Shown here piece by piece: positions 36,389 to 48,117 of a DNA stretch of 64,000 bases. Each line of letters begins with the position of its first letter. Within the stretch, counting starts at the first letter, position 1. The translations under genes and the position numbers were made by a program. The notes below the pieces were generated by a model that saw only the letters and a program-made list of their open reading frames with translations, made no database searches and had not been told where the DNA came from. Source of the stretch: Proteles cristata cristata (Eukaryota > Chordata > Mammalia > Carnivora > Hyaenidae). Location of the stretch: assembly GCA_017311185.1 (NCBI GenBank), contig JAESUZ010001527.1:85098-149097 (forward strand), written 5' to 3'.

Positions 36389-37564
36389 AAAAGCATAAAA
36401 CCAGTATTTCTAGCTACAAATAAAAAGCCAGGTGTATGCAGTGCTGATGGAAGAGAATATACAAAGAGAGATATGACAGGGCGGGAGGGAACTGAAATTG
36501 GACAATGACCAGGCAGAGAGACTAAGAGACTTAATTCAGAGAGAGAAACAGGAGAATGTGGTAGGAGGCGAGGAGAAAGAAATATAGTCTGATTATTCCA
36601 GAGAGAAAGAGATAGAAAGGTAGCAGTGGAAGACTAGAATATACATCTAGAGAATGGATTAAATGTGACTGTTTATACAAACCAGTGACCAGAGTGCCCA
36701 GTCCATCAGAGTGGAGGGATACGAGTGAGACAAGAGAAAATATATCTGAATAGAAATAATTGATCTAGAATTAATCCCAGCAGTGCATTCATGTTGGTCT
36801 TGCTCCAGGCTCCAATTAAAAACAGAACAAAACAAAACAAACAAACAAACAAAACAGATTTCTAGAGAGGATGGGCGTGGTTTGGTTTAGGCAAGTCTTA
36901 GCCTCCACTGTAGCCCATGGGCCACTCCCTGAGGTTCGCCCTGTTGGTTGTGGGGAGAGAAATGGCAGTGTCACAGTCCCTTCTGGAATCAATCGTTGCA
37001 AATCACTCTTTTGGGTCCAGTCTCCCTAGGTCACAGGGGTGGCCTAGGTGGGCCGTGTTCTATGTTCCAAGCCACACCTCATGTCCAGATCTTAGTCAGT
37101 GCTTTGCATTGATATATCCCAAAATATAAACCCACAGGCCCGGTCTTTCCCAGCCAGGAATAAAGCTGGGAGAGCAGCGGAGCAGTTTCTCCTGGCACAG
37201 CCTGGGACCAGGGCACCTAGCCCAAAGTCAGCACCACAGCTGGGATCAGTATCACTCTCTGTCCAGAGCTGAGATTTTTCTCTTCTTCAGGGACATTTCT
37301 ATGAGCAGTTTCAGCCGCTCTTTCTTTTCCCCTTAACTCATTGCGGCTCCCCGCAAAGGGGGTTCCCTCCACTCCCTCCGTGTCTCCAGGTCCAAGCCCA
37401 TTTTTATCTTAACGAGTTCTCACTCACTGGCCTATGAGGTTGTTTTCCCAGTGGACTTTGTCTCTTTTCCTCCCAAACTCCTGCGATTCAGTGTCCTATG
37501 GCTTCAGGCCTTCTCGGTTTGAGAGATGGGGCGAATGAAATGTACAGAGCTTCCTACTTCTCCA

Positions 37565-37572
37565 CCATCTTA
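37565..37572 (-). promoter_or_regulatory. Degraded YY1-like motif at L1 5' end
   Basis: CCATCTTA on the plus strand, about 10 bases from the L1 5' end. The last base differs from the CCATCTTG of the better copies. Confidence 0.45.
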
Positions 37573-37582
37573 CCTCTCTAGA

Positions 37583-37797
37583 TTTTTTAAAAATATTTTT
37601 TAATATTTATTTTTGAAAGAGAGACAGACAGAGTGTGAGCAGGGGAGGGGCAGAGAGAGAGGGAGACACAGAATTAGAAACAGGCTCCAGGCTCTGAGCT
37701 GTCAGTACACAGCTAGACATGGGGCCTGAACCCATAAACTGAGATCGTAACCTGAGCCGAAGTTGGACGTTTCACTGACTGAGCCTCTCAGGAACCC
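37583..37797 (-). mobile_element. SINEC, reverse strand, at an L1 5' boundary
   Basis: A complete, somewhat diverged SINE directly at the 5' end of the L1, between it and its right flank. No clear SINE duplication is seen, possibly because it merged with the A/T-rich junction. Confidence 0.88.
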
Positions 37798-39129
37798 CGA
37801 GAAGGTTCCTTTTAAAAAATCTATTATGATACCCTATTCTTTTGATTGCAGCATTCAATCGAGTTACATTCAAAGTCATTGTTGATGGATATATACTTAC
37901 TGCCATTTTATTACTTGTTTTGAGGAGTTTTCTGTAGATTTTCTCTGATATTTTATTATCTTTCTCTTTCATGGTTTGCTCATTTTCTTCAGTGATATAT
38001 TTGGATTTCTTTCTGTTAAATTTTTGCATATTTATTTTTTAAATTTGTGTTACAATTATATGTGTTTATAGACTATTCTGCATATAGAGTCTATATTAAT
38101 TTTATGGTAGTTTAACTTTAAACTCATTCTTTACTCCTCTCCTCCCTATGTTTTAGGTATATGATGTCAAGTTTTACATACTTTTATTTTGTGAGTTTCT
38201 TGACTGATTTTTTTAAAGAAATGTGCATTTTTACTGTTTTTATTTTTCCTACCTTCATACTGTCGCCTTTATTCTTTCCTTTACAATCACAGTATCTTTT
38301 ATGTATTTATTAATTTCTGGTTTACTAGGAATAAACTCCTTTAGTTTCTGCTTGTCTGGGAAACTCTATCTCTCCTTCTATTATGAATGATAGCCTTGCT
38401 GGATTTAGTATTCTTAGCAGATTTTTCCATTTAGCAATTTGAAGAAATCATACCATTCCCTTCTGGCTTTCAAAGTTTCTGCTGAAAAATCCACTGGTGC
38501 CATTATGGGGTTCCTTGGAAGTTAAAAACTTGTTTTGTCTTGCTGCTTTTATTTTTTCTTTATCCCTACATTTTGACATTTTAATTATTTTTGTCTTAGT
38601 GTGTGGGTATCATTTTTATGATTTGTTGAGGCTTCTCTGTGTCTCGTGATACTGGTTATCTGATTTCTTCTCCAGATTAGGGAAGTTTTTAATAAATTTT
38701 CTGACCTCTTTTCTCTCTCTTCTTCTGAGATCCCTATAATACTTTTATTATATTATTACGTTAGATGGAGTCACTGACTCCCTGACCTATTCTTGTTTTG
38801 CATGAATTTTTTATCTTTTATTCAGCTTGATTACTTTCTTTTAACCTCTCTTCTAGGTCATTAATTTCTTCTGCTTCTTCCATCCTGCTTTTCATTCCAT
38901 CAAGTGTGATTCTAACCTCATTTATTGCACTCTTCATCTCTGATTGATTCTTTTTTTTATCTCCGTGTTAAGGGTCCCCCTGATGTCCTTCACAGTTTTC
39001 TCAAGTCCAGAGAGTATTGTTATGATCATTGCTTTAAATATTGCATCAAGTATCTTACTCATATCTGTTTTGCTTATATCTATAGTTATGGCCTTGTCTT
39101 GTTCTTTCATTTAGTGCAATTTATGTGGC

Positions 39130-39214
39130 TTTTCATTTTGTATATATCGTTGTGACTGTATGTGTGTTTGTGTGTGTGAGACTGTGTGTGCGTGTGTATG
39201 TGTGTGTGTGTTAG
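39130..39214. repeat. Imperfect (TG)n tract
   Basis: TG-rich with interruptions, within the 5'UTR-like part of the old minus-strand L1. Confidence 0.8.
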
Positions 39215-39763
39215 GAAAGTCAGTTACATCTCCTGTTCTTGAGCAAAATGGCCTTATGAATAAATGTTCCTGTAATTCCTTATTATGTTGTGTACTCTGT
39301 TTCATGGGGTCTGGTGCTTCATAGATTTTCTGAAAAGTGTCTTGTGTGCACTCTGTTGTTTTGTCCTTGTCACATTATCCTTCATGTTTGTCATCTGCAG
39401 AGACTTTCTTTGCCTGTCATGTGTAATGTTTGGTTCCTGGCCTTAATATGATTCTTTTGTTTTTTCTTTGGGTTTTTTTTTTTTTTGGAATCTTTTAAGG
39501 ACTTAATTTATTTTATTATTATTTTTTTACCATTTTCTTGGTAACTTTTATTTATTTATTTTTTACAAATAGATTATTGTTAACTTGGTTTCCATATAAC
39601 AGCCAGTGCTCATCCTCAGAAATGCCCTCTTCTATGCCCATCACCCCCCCTCCACCCACACACAGCAGTCTTCAGTTTGTACTCACCATTCAAGAGTCTC
39701 TCATGGTTTACCTCTCTCCCTCTCCCCCACTATTACCCTCTGATCCTCCCTCATGGTCCTCTG

Positions 39764-42700
39764 TTAATTTCCTCATAATCCTCCTATACGTGCAAACATA
39801 TGGTATTTGTCCTTCTCTGCCTGACTTATTTCGCTCAACATAACACCCTTAAGTTCCACTCATGTTGCTACACATGGCCATATTTCATTCTTTCTCATTG
39901 CCATATAGTATTCCATTGTATAGATAAACTACATCTTCTTGATCCATTTGTCCGTTGATGGACACTTAGGCTCTTTCCATGTTTTGGTTATTGTTAAGAG
40001 TGCTGCTATGAACATTGGGGTACATGTGCTCCTATGCATAAGCACTCCTATGCCCCTTGGCTAAATTCCTAGCAGTGCTATTGATGGGTCATAGGGGAGT
40101 TCTATTGTTAATTTTTTGAGGAACCTCCAACTCTTTTCCAGAGGGGCTGTACCAGTTTACATTGCCACCAACAGTGTAGGAGGGTGACCGTTTCTCCACA
40201 TCCTCGTCAGCATCTAGAATCCTCTGATTTGCTCATTTTAGCCGCTCTGACTGGTTTGAGGTGGAATCCCAGTGTGGTTTTGATTTGTATTTCCCTGATG
40301 AGGAGAGATGCTGAGCATCGTTTCATGTGTCTGTTGGCCATCTGGATGTCCTCTTTGGAGAAGTGTCTGTTCATATCTTCTGCCCATTTCTTCACTGGGT
40401 TGTTTGTTTTTCGGGTGTGGAATTTGGTGAGTTCCTTATAGATTTTGGATATGAACCCTTTATCTGATATGTCATTTGCAACTATCTTTTCCCATTCCGT
40501 TGGTTGCCTATTAATTTTCTGGGTTGTTTCCTTGGCTGTGCAGAAGCTTTTAATCTTGATGAGGTCCCAACAGTTTATTTTTGCTCTTGATTCCCTTACT
40601 TTTGGGGATGTGTCAAGTAAGAAGTTGCTGCGGTGGAGGTCAAGGAGGTTGTTTCCTGCTTTCTCCTCTAGGGTGTTGATAGTTTCCTGTCTCACGTTCA
40701 GGTACTTTATCCATTTTGAGTTTATTTTTGTGCATGGTGTGAGAAAATGATCTAGTTTCATTCTTCTGCATGTTGCTGTCCAGTCCTCCCAGCACCATCT
40801 GTTAAAAAGGCTGTCTTTTTTCCATTGGATACTCTTTCCTGCTTTGTCAAAGATTAGTTGCCTGTATTCTTTTGGTTCCAGTTCTGAGTTCTCAATTCTA
40901 TTCCATTGGTCTATGTGTCTGTTTTTGTGCCAATACCATACTATCTTGATGGTGACAGCTTTGTAGTAGAGGCTCAAGTCTGGGATGGTGAACCTCCAGT
41001 TTTGGTGTTCTACTTCAATATTACTTTGGCTTCTTGGGGTCTTTTGTGGTTCCATACAAATTTTAGGATAGTTTGTTCTAATTTTGAGAAGTATACTGGT
41101 GCAATTTTGATTTGAATTGCATTGAATATGAAGATTGCTTTGGGTAGTAATGACATTTTAACTATATTTATTCTTCCTATCCAAGAGCATGCAATATTTT
41201 TCCATTTCTTTGTGTCTTCTTCAATTTCCCTCATAAATTTTCTATAGTTTTCATCATACAGATATCTTATACCTTTGGATAGGTTTTTGTTCCTAGGTAT
41301 TTTATGTTTTTTTTGTGCAATTGTGAACGGGATCAGTTTCTTGATTTCTCTTTCTGTTGCTTCATTGTTGGTGTATAAAAATGCAACCAATTTCTGTACG
41401 TTGATTTTGTACTCTGCAACTTTGCTGAATTCTTGGATCAGTTCTAGTAGGCTTCGGGTGGAGTCTGCTGGGTTTTCTATGTAGAGTATCATGTCGTCTA
41501 CAAAGAATGGAAGTTTGACTTCTTTGCCAATTCTGATGCCTTTGATTTCCTTTTTTGTCTGATAGCTGATGCTAGCTAGAACTTCCAGCATTATGTGAAA
41601 CAACAGTGGTGAGAGTGGACATCCCTGTCGTGTTCCTGATCTCAGGGGGAAGGCTCTCCATTTTTCCCCGTTGAGGATGCTGTTAACTAAGGGCTTCACA
41701 TTGATGGCTTTTGGATGTTTAAATAAATTCCTTCTAACCCGACTTTCTCGAGGGTCTTTATTACGAAGGGATGCTGTATTATGTCAAATGCATTTTCTGC
41801 ATCTATTGACAGGATCATATGGTTTTTATCTTTTCTTTGTTTATGTGATGTATCCCATTGGTTGATTTGCGAATATTGAACCATCCCTGTAAGCCAGGAA
41901 TGAATCTCACTTGATCATGGTGGATAATTCTTTTTATGTGCTGTTGGATTCGATTTGCAAGGATTTTGTTGAGGATTTTTGCATCCGTATTCATCAAGGA
42001 TATTGATCTCTAGTTCTCTTTTTTATCTGTATCTCTGGCTTGGGAATCAGAGTGCTGCTGGCTTCATAAAATGAATCTGGAAGTTTTTCTTCGAATTCTA
42101 TGTTTTGGAATAGTTTGAGAAGAATGGGTATTAATTCTGTTTTAAATGTCTGGTAGAATTTCCCAGGGAAGTCATCTGGCCAAGGGCTCTTATTTGTTGG
42201 GAGATTTTTGAAAACTGATTTGATTTCCTTACTTGGTATGGGTCTGGTCAGGTTTTCTATCTCTTCCGGTGTGAATTTTTGTGTTGAGTGTGTTTTTACA
42301 AATTTGTCCATTTCTTCTAACTGTCCAGTTTGTTGGCACATGGTTTTTCATCTTGTTCCTTGATAATTGCTCATATTTCTGAGAGGTCGGTTGTAAGCAG
42401 TCCGTTTTCATTCATGATTTTGTCTATTTAGGTGCTCTCTATTTTCTTTTTGAGAAGCCTGCCTAGACTTTTGTCAATTTTTTTTTTATTTTTTCAAAAA
42501 ACCAATTCTTGGTTTCATGGATCTGTTCAACTATTTCTTAGGTTTCTATATTGTTTATTTCTGCCATGATTTTTATCATCTTTTCTTCTACTGGGTTTGG
42601 TTGCTCTTGTTTCTCTCCATCTAGTTGTTTTAGGTGCGCTGTTAGATTTTGTATTTGAGCTTTTTCTAATTTCTTGAAATAGGCCTGGAGTGCAATGTAC

Positions 42701-43613
42701 TTTCATCTTAGGACTGCTTTTGCTGCATCCCATAGAGTTTGGATTGTTGCATTCTCATTTTCATTTGTTTCCAGGTATTTTTAAATTTCTTCTCTAATTG
42801 CCTGATTGGCCCATTCATTCTTTAGAAGGGTGTTCTTTAGCCTCCATGTTTTTGGAGGTTTTCCAGATTTCTTCCTGTGCTTGATTTCAAGTTTCATAGC
42901 ATTGTGATCTGAAAGTGTTCATGATACGATCTGTATTATTTTATGTTTATGGAGGGTTGCTTTATGTCCCAGTATATGATCTATTTTGGAGAATGTGCCA
43001 TGCGCACTTGAGAAAAATGTGGATTCCATAGCCTCAGGATGTAGAGTTCTAAATATATCTGTCAAAAATTCTGTTTAATGTGTCATTTAAGTCCATTGTG
43101 TCTTTATTGATTTTCTATCTAGTTGATCTGTCCATTGCTGTTATTGAAGTATTAAAGTCCCCTGCAATTAGCACTTTCTTATCGATAAGACTGTTTCTGT
43201 TTGTGATTTAGTCTTTTAAATATTTAGGTGTGCCCATATTTGGTGCGTAGACATTTATAATAGTTAGCTCTTCCTGATGGATAGACCCTTTAATTATTAT
43301 ATAATGGTCTTCTTCATCCCTTGTAACTGTCTTTACTTTAAAGTCCAGTTTGTCTAATATAAGTATAGCTATCCCAGCTTTTTTTTTTCTTTGACATCCT
43401 ATCGCATGATAGATATTTCTCCATCCCTTTACTTTCAATCTGAGGCTGTCCTCCTGTCTTAAACGGGTTTCCTGTAGACAGCAAATAGATGGATTTCTAT
43501 TAAATCCATTCTGCTACCCTATGTGTTTTGATTGGGGTATTTAGCCCATTTATATTCAGAGTTACTATTGAAATATATGGTTTTAGAGTTATTTTGTCAT
43601 TTCTGGGATTCAT
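39764..43613 (-). pseudogene. L1 ORF2 remnant, largely readable
   Basis: Length 3,850 nt, as for a complete ORF2. The endonuclease part has KKKAGIAILILDKLDFKVKT and INVYAPNMGTPKYL (43438-43208). RT entry TNKSPWPDDFPGKFYQTFKT lies at 42341-41994 (normally GPDGFPGEF). The palm [17 protein letters not shown] is at 41884-41696. The catalytic box reads FVDDM in the long frame 41699-41010, whose tail is [18 protein letters not shown]. The thumb and C-terminal domain form an open frame of 282 codons (41055-40207, containing [20 protein letters not shown]). Single-base shifts and stops between these blocks inactivate it. Confidence 0.87.
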
Positions 43614-43659
43614 CCATGTGATGTGTCTCTAGTATCTTGTGTTCCTTTCAACATTTCCC

Positions 43660-44530
43660 TCAGAGAGACCCCCTCAAGATTTCTTAGAGGGCTGGTTTAG
43701 TGGTACGAATTCTTTCAATTTCTGTTTATTTGGAAAGACTTTTATCTCTCCTTCTATTTTGAATGACAGGCTTGCTGGATAGAGGATTGTTGGCTGCATA
43801 TTTTTTCTGTTCATCACATTGAAGATTTCCTGCCATTCCTTTCTGGCCTGGCTAGTTTCTGCCGATAGGTCTGTCACCACTCTGATAGGTACCCCTTTGT
43901 ATGTGAGGGCCCTTTTCTCCCTAGCTGCTTTCAGAATTCTCTCTTTGTCCTTATATTTACAAGTTTCACTATGATATGTCGTGCAGAAGTTCGATTCATA
44001 TTACGTCTGAGTGGAGTTCTCTGTGCCTCTTGATTTCAACGTTTACTTCCTTCCCCAGGTTGGGGAAGTTCTCTGCTATAATTTGTTCCAGGACTCCTTC
44101 AGCACCTTTCCCTCTCTCTTCCTCTTCTGGGATTCCTATGAAACGGATATTATTCTGTTTGATTGTATCGCTGAGCTCTCGAACTCTTCTTTCATGTTTC
44201 TGGATCAGTTTATCTCTTTTTTTCTCAGTTTCTTCTTTTTCTATAATTGTGTCTTCTAAATCCCTCTTCAGCCCGTGCATTCGAAGCCTCTAGTTTATTA
44301 TATATCTCATTTATCGCAGTTTTTAATTCATAATACTATTTTTAAGCCCCATAGTGTTTGTAGCCATAGTTTCTCTGATGTCCTCCATGCTTTTTTCAAG
44401 TTCATCAATTAAGTTTATGATTATTGTTCTAAAATCTTGTTCAATTATTCTGCTTATATCTGTTTTGAGCCATTATTTAGCTGTCATTTCTTCCTGGAAT
44501 TTCGTTGGAGGAGAGCTCTTTCGTTTCGTC
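43660..44530 (-). pseudogene. L1 ORF1 remnant
   Basis: The middle part, 44280-43996, contains the end of the coiled coil (LEDTIIEKEETEKKRDKLIQ) and the RRM core DTIKQNNIRFIGIPEEEERG, then AENFPNLGKEVNVEIKRHRE. The C-terminal domain is open at 43880-43674 (ETSQARKEWQEIFNVMNRKN, ASLSFKIEGEIKVFPNKQKL). The start codon position is mutated compared with 55260, and several shifts separate the pieces. Confidence 0.82.
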
Positions 44531-44850
44531 TTTTTGGTTAGCTTTCTATCTCTTGTTAGTTTTAAAGACTTGTTATGCTCTATGCTCCTGTAAGTGCTGC
44601 TGTACCGAAGAAGACTCTTTGACTATCCAGGGCCTATCATTTCAGAGAGTGTTCTTTTAATGGTATTTCCTTGTCTCTATTGTTGGGACCTTGGTTATTT
44701 TATTTTCCTACTCATACTGGTATTTGGACTCTCCACCATGTTTCCTTTGGCTTGTTTCTTGAGGTAACCCTGGAGACGAAAGCAGACAGACAAACACACA
44801 GGGAACTAAGGCACACAAAGGCACAGACAAATCCAACAAACAAGCAAACC

Positions 44851-44965
44851 AAAAGGAAAAACGAAAAAGTAAAAAGAAAAGAGGAAGGAGGGAAGGTGAA
44901 AAATAGAAAAGAAAAATACATTAAAAAGTCAAATAGAAGAAAAGAAAAAAGAAGAAATCCAATAG
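44851..44965. repeat. Purine-rich tract in L1 5'UTR
   Basis: A/G-rich on the plus strand, equivalent in position to 36305-36388 and 56058-56212. Confidence 0.8.
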
Positions 44966-46314
44966 ACAAAGAACAGCTTAAAGCATATAAACAGATTTCC
45001 CAGCTACAAATAAATAGCTGGGTGTATGCAGTGCTGGTTGAAGAACATAGAGAAAGAGAGAAATGACAGGGTGTAGATGAGGTAAAATTGGAAATGAAAT
45101 GAGCAGGCAGAAGGAATAAGAAGCTTTCTTCAAAGAGCAAAAGAGTGGAATATGGTTGAAGAGGTGAGAGAAAGACGGTGGTGTTATCCAGAAAAACTAT
45201 CTAGTCTGATTACTCTTGAGAGAAAGAGATGAAAAGGTAGGTAGGTATAGAATTTACATCTAGAGAATGGATTAAATGTGACTGTTTAAGCAGCCATTGA
45301 CCAGAATTAATCAGGGAAGTGCTCCAGTTAAAAAAACAAAAACAAAAAAAAAAACAGGAGGGCAGCTCTCTGGTAGTGATGGGTGTGGTTTGATCCAATG
45401 CATCGGGTGGGAGTTCTGACCTGGCGGTTTTGGGGAGAAGAGTGGTGGCGCTCGAGTCCCTTCTTGAACCAAGTGCTGGAACTCACTTTTTTGGATGTGT
45501 AAACTCCCTGTGCCGGGGATGCAGCCAAAGTGGGCCGTGCTTTATATCCCTGACCAGGCCCTGTTTCCAGGTCCCAGTCCGGGTTCCCCACCTAAATTGC
45601 AGGAAACACAAACTCGCAGGCGAGCCCCTTAGGGCAGTCCCAAGCCTCTTGCCTTCCCTCTGGGGATTGAGCCAAAAGCTGCTGCTCCCATCTCCTCCAA
45701 TCAGATTGGCGAGCAAGGAGCAGTTTCATCTGGGGGTCACCTGGAAAGAGTCCGTCCTGCCTAGGGTCAGCTGGAGAGCTGGAAACTGGGTCCCTCTGTG
45801 TATCATCATCCAAAACACAAACTCACAGGCAAATCTCCCAGTTTTAAACCCTTAGCCTCCCCTCTAGGGATCCAGCCAAGCCAGAAGCACAAAGGTGCGG
45901 TTGCTGCGCAGCCCCTCCAGGTTGAGCTGGCCTGCAGGGTGTTTTTTTCCTGGGGATAGCCTGGGACAAGTGCGTCCCGCCTAGGGTCAGTTGGGGAGAG
46001 AGAAACAGGTTCCCTCTGTTTCCCGAGCAGAGGTTTTTCTGTTCCCCAGCGACAGGGACCATATCTTGAGCAGTTTCGGATACTCTTTCCCCTCTAACTC
46101 CCTGCAGAGGTGGACTGCCCCTGTCCCTCTGTGTCTCTGGCCCCGGCCCGATTTTATCTTCTCCAGTTGGCACTCACATTGGAAGGTTTTCTCAGCGGAC
46201 TCTGTCTCCTTTTCCTCCCAAACTCCTGGATTCTGTAAGGGTTCCTATGGCTTCAGGTCTTTTGCGTGCGACATATAGGGGCGAGTGCAATGTACAGAGT
46301 TCCCTACTTCTCCG

Positions 46315-46322
46315 CCATCTTG
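46315..46322 (-). promoter_or_regulatory. YY1-like motif at L1 5' end
   Basis: CCATCTTG on the plus strand, a few bases from the L1 5' end. It is identical to the motif at 57203-57210 and in the position of the YY1 site known from human L1. Confidence 0.6.
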
Positions 46323-46326
46323 CCCC

Positions 46327-48115
46327 TTCCCCTCGGTTTATATATTTTCAAGAATTTGTTTATTTTTATGAATTGCCCAATTTATTGGCATATAAGTTTT
46401 CCTAATGTTCTCTTATAATTGTATTTCTGTGTTTCTGATTGTCATCTCTCCTCTTTCATTCGTAATTTTATCATTTGGTTCCTTTCCCTTTTCTTTTTGA
46501 TAAGTCTGGTTGGGGGTTATAAATTTTATTAATTCTTTCAAATAACCAGATCCTGTTTCATTGATCTATTCTAATGTTTTTTCTAAATCATTTATTTTTT
46601 CCCTTATGTTTATCATTTCCTTCCTTCTGATGCCTTTAGGTTTCATTTATTATTCTTTCTCTAGCTCCTTTAGGTGTAAGAATAGTTTGCTCATTTAAGA
46701 TTTTTCTCCTTCTTGGGGTGGGCCTGAGTTGCTATATACTTCCCTCTATGATCCCTTTTGATGCATTCCAAAGGTTTTGGAATGTCGTGTTTTCATTTTC
46801 ATTTCTTTCCAGGTATTTTTGTTATTTCTTCTTAATTTTATGATCACCTGTTAATTCCTTTGTAGGATGTTTGTATATTCCAGGTATTTGAGGTCTTTTC
46901 AAATATTTTCTTGTGGTTCACTTCAAACTTCGTAGTTTTTGGAAAATATGCATGGTATGATCTTGATCTTTTTGTATTTGTTGAGAGCTGATTTATGACC
47001 AGGTATGTAATCTTTTGTTTAGAATGTCTCATGTGTACTTGAAAATAATGTGTATTGTGCTGTTTTAAGATGAAAGGTTTTTAATATATCTTTTATCTTT
47101 ATCTGCTCCAATGTGTCATTTGAAGTAACTTTTTGTCTTCTTGATTTTCTGAGTATATGATCTGTCCATTGCTCTAAGTGGAATGTTAAATTCTCTTATT
47201 ATTATTTTATTAACAATGAGTTTTTTTGTGTTTGTTATAAATTGTTTTATATATTTGTGTGTCAACAAGTTGGGGTCATGAATATTTACAATTGTTAGAT
47301 CTTGTTGGGTAGTCTCCTTTATTATGCTATAATGCCATTCATCTTTTGTTACATTCCATTCTTTACTTTAAAATATAGTTTGCCTGATATAAGTATGGTT
47401 ACTATGGCTTTTTCTGATGTCCATTAGCATGATAAATTATTTTCTATCTTCTCACTTTCTATCTGCAGGTGTCTTTAGGTGTCCAGTTTAGCTGGCCTCA
47501 GTAGGTGTCTCTATTGCTATGCTAAGGCACAGGGGAGTGCAGTGTTACAGCCCACTCTTCTGTCCCCAGAGAGACAATGTCATCTCTCCCAGATGAACTC
47601 CAAGAAGGGAAACTTTTTCTCTTAGTGCGACCCAGGGGATCCTAAGATGGCACTCTCTGCTCCTAGCCTCTTCCCTGTTCTCCACAGTAGCACTGCAGTG
47701 CCCACTGGGCTCAATAGTAGTCATGGTGTGGACCTCTAAAACTCCAGTCTTTGAACTCCTCTGGTTGTAAAAGCTCACAATAATCAGTCCCTCTTTTTCC
47801 CCCAGTCAATGGCTTTAGGGAATTGCTTTCTTTATGCAATCCCCCATGTGATCCTCTCCCTTCTTCTCTTTCTCACTCTCACTCACCTTTCTCTGTGATC
47901 AGGGCTCCCTCTCCTCCACAGTATCCTCAACCCATGTCTTCACACTTCCTAAGTTCCATGTGGCCTCTTCTTTCCCTCTAGTTGTGCAGTATGTTCTCTC
48001 AGTCCTCAGACTGATTTCTTGGGTGCTCAGAATAATTTTATTTTCATATAGCTGTATTCAAAGTATGAGAGAAACATAGGGTCCTTCTACTGCTCCACCA
48101 TCTTAGCTCTCCCTC
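46327..48115 (-). mobile_element. LINE-1 endonuclease region and 5'UTR, reverse strand, ORF1 missing
   Basis: 46330-47478 matches the ORF2 region from the EN/RT linker back through the endonuclease (GCATGGTATGATCTTGATCT, CAATGTGTCATTTGAAG). It then joins a different 5'UTR-type segment (47479-48115) that ends CTCCACCATCTTAGC, an L1 5' start. ORF1 and the spacer are absent at the join near 47478. The first part may continue the L1 at 24319-26562, displaced by later insertions. No open frame. Confidence 0.7.
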
Positions 48116-48117
48116 TC

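Larger units (their letters stand above)
30729..37580 (-). mobile_element. Near-full-length younger LINE-1, reverse strand
   Basis: The poly(A) appears as poly(T) at 30724-30737. Then come the 3'UTR (to about 30943), ORF2 (35040-30944), ORF1 (36005 to about 35090), and a 5'UTR with CpGs and a purine tract up to the 5' start at about 37576-37580. The flanks TAGATGGTTCTTTTT (30714-30728) and GAGAAGGTTCCTTTT (37799-37813) look like an imperfect target-site duplication, with a SINE added at the 5' edge. A SINE at 32958-33173 and a poly(T) expansion with duplicated flanks at 35511-35560 lie inside. It is more decayed than the copies at 39549 and 50265. Confidence 0.9.
26563..39480 (-). mobile_element. 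Old LINE-1, near complete, interrupted by a younger L1
   Basis: The 3' end at 26563 is the carnivore L1 type (CAGTTAACATGTAGTATTAT, TTTCAGGTGCACAACTGAGG). ORF2 C-terminus, RT and endonuclease follow up to 30714. The element resumes after the younger L1 at about 37799 with the remaining endonuclease N-terminus, a long inter-ORF spacer (to about 38340), ORF1 (about 38350-39070) and a 5'UTR-like part to about 39480. The TSD-like flanks of the younger L1 (30714-30728 and 37799-37814) join the two halves. No frame is intact. Confidence 0.82.
39549..46326 (-). mobile_element. Near-full-length younger LINE-1, reverse strand
   Basis: T-rich tail at 39549-39564, 3'UTR to about 39763, ORF2 (43613-39764), ORF1 (about 44530-43660) and a 5'UTR with purine tract and CpG-rich 5' end. 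It ends TCCGCCATCTTGCCCC at about 46326. Same subfamily and orientation as 30729-37580 and 50265-57217, but with no SINE inside. I could not fix a duplication: both flanks are A/T-rich and the surrounding old L1s have diverged. Confidence 0.9.

Noticed and set aside
40207..41055. 282-codon frame as an intact protein
   Set aside because: It is the C-terminal third of a broken L1 ORF2. Upstream blocks are in other frames.
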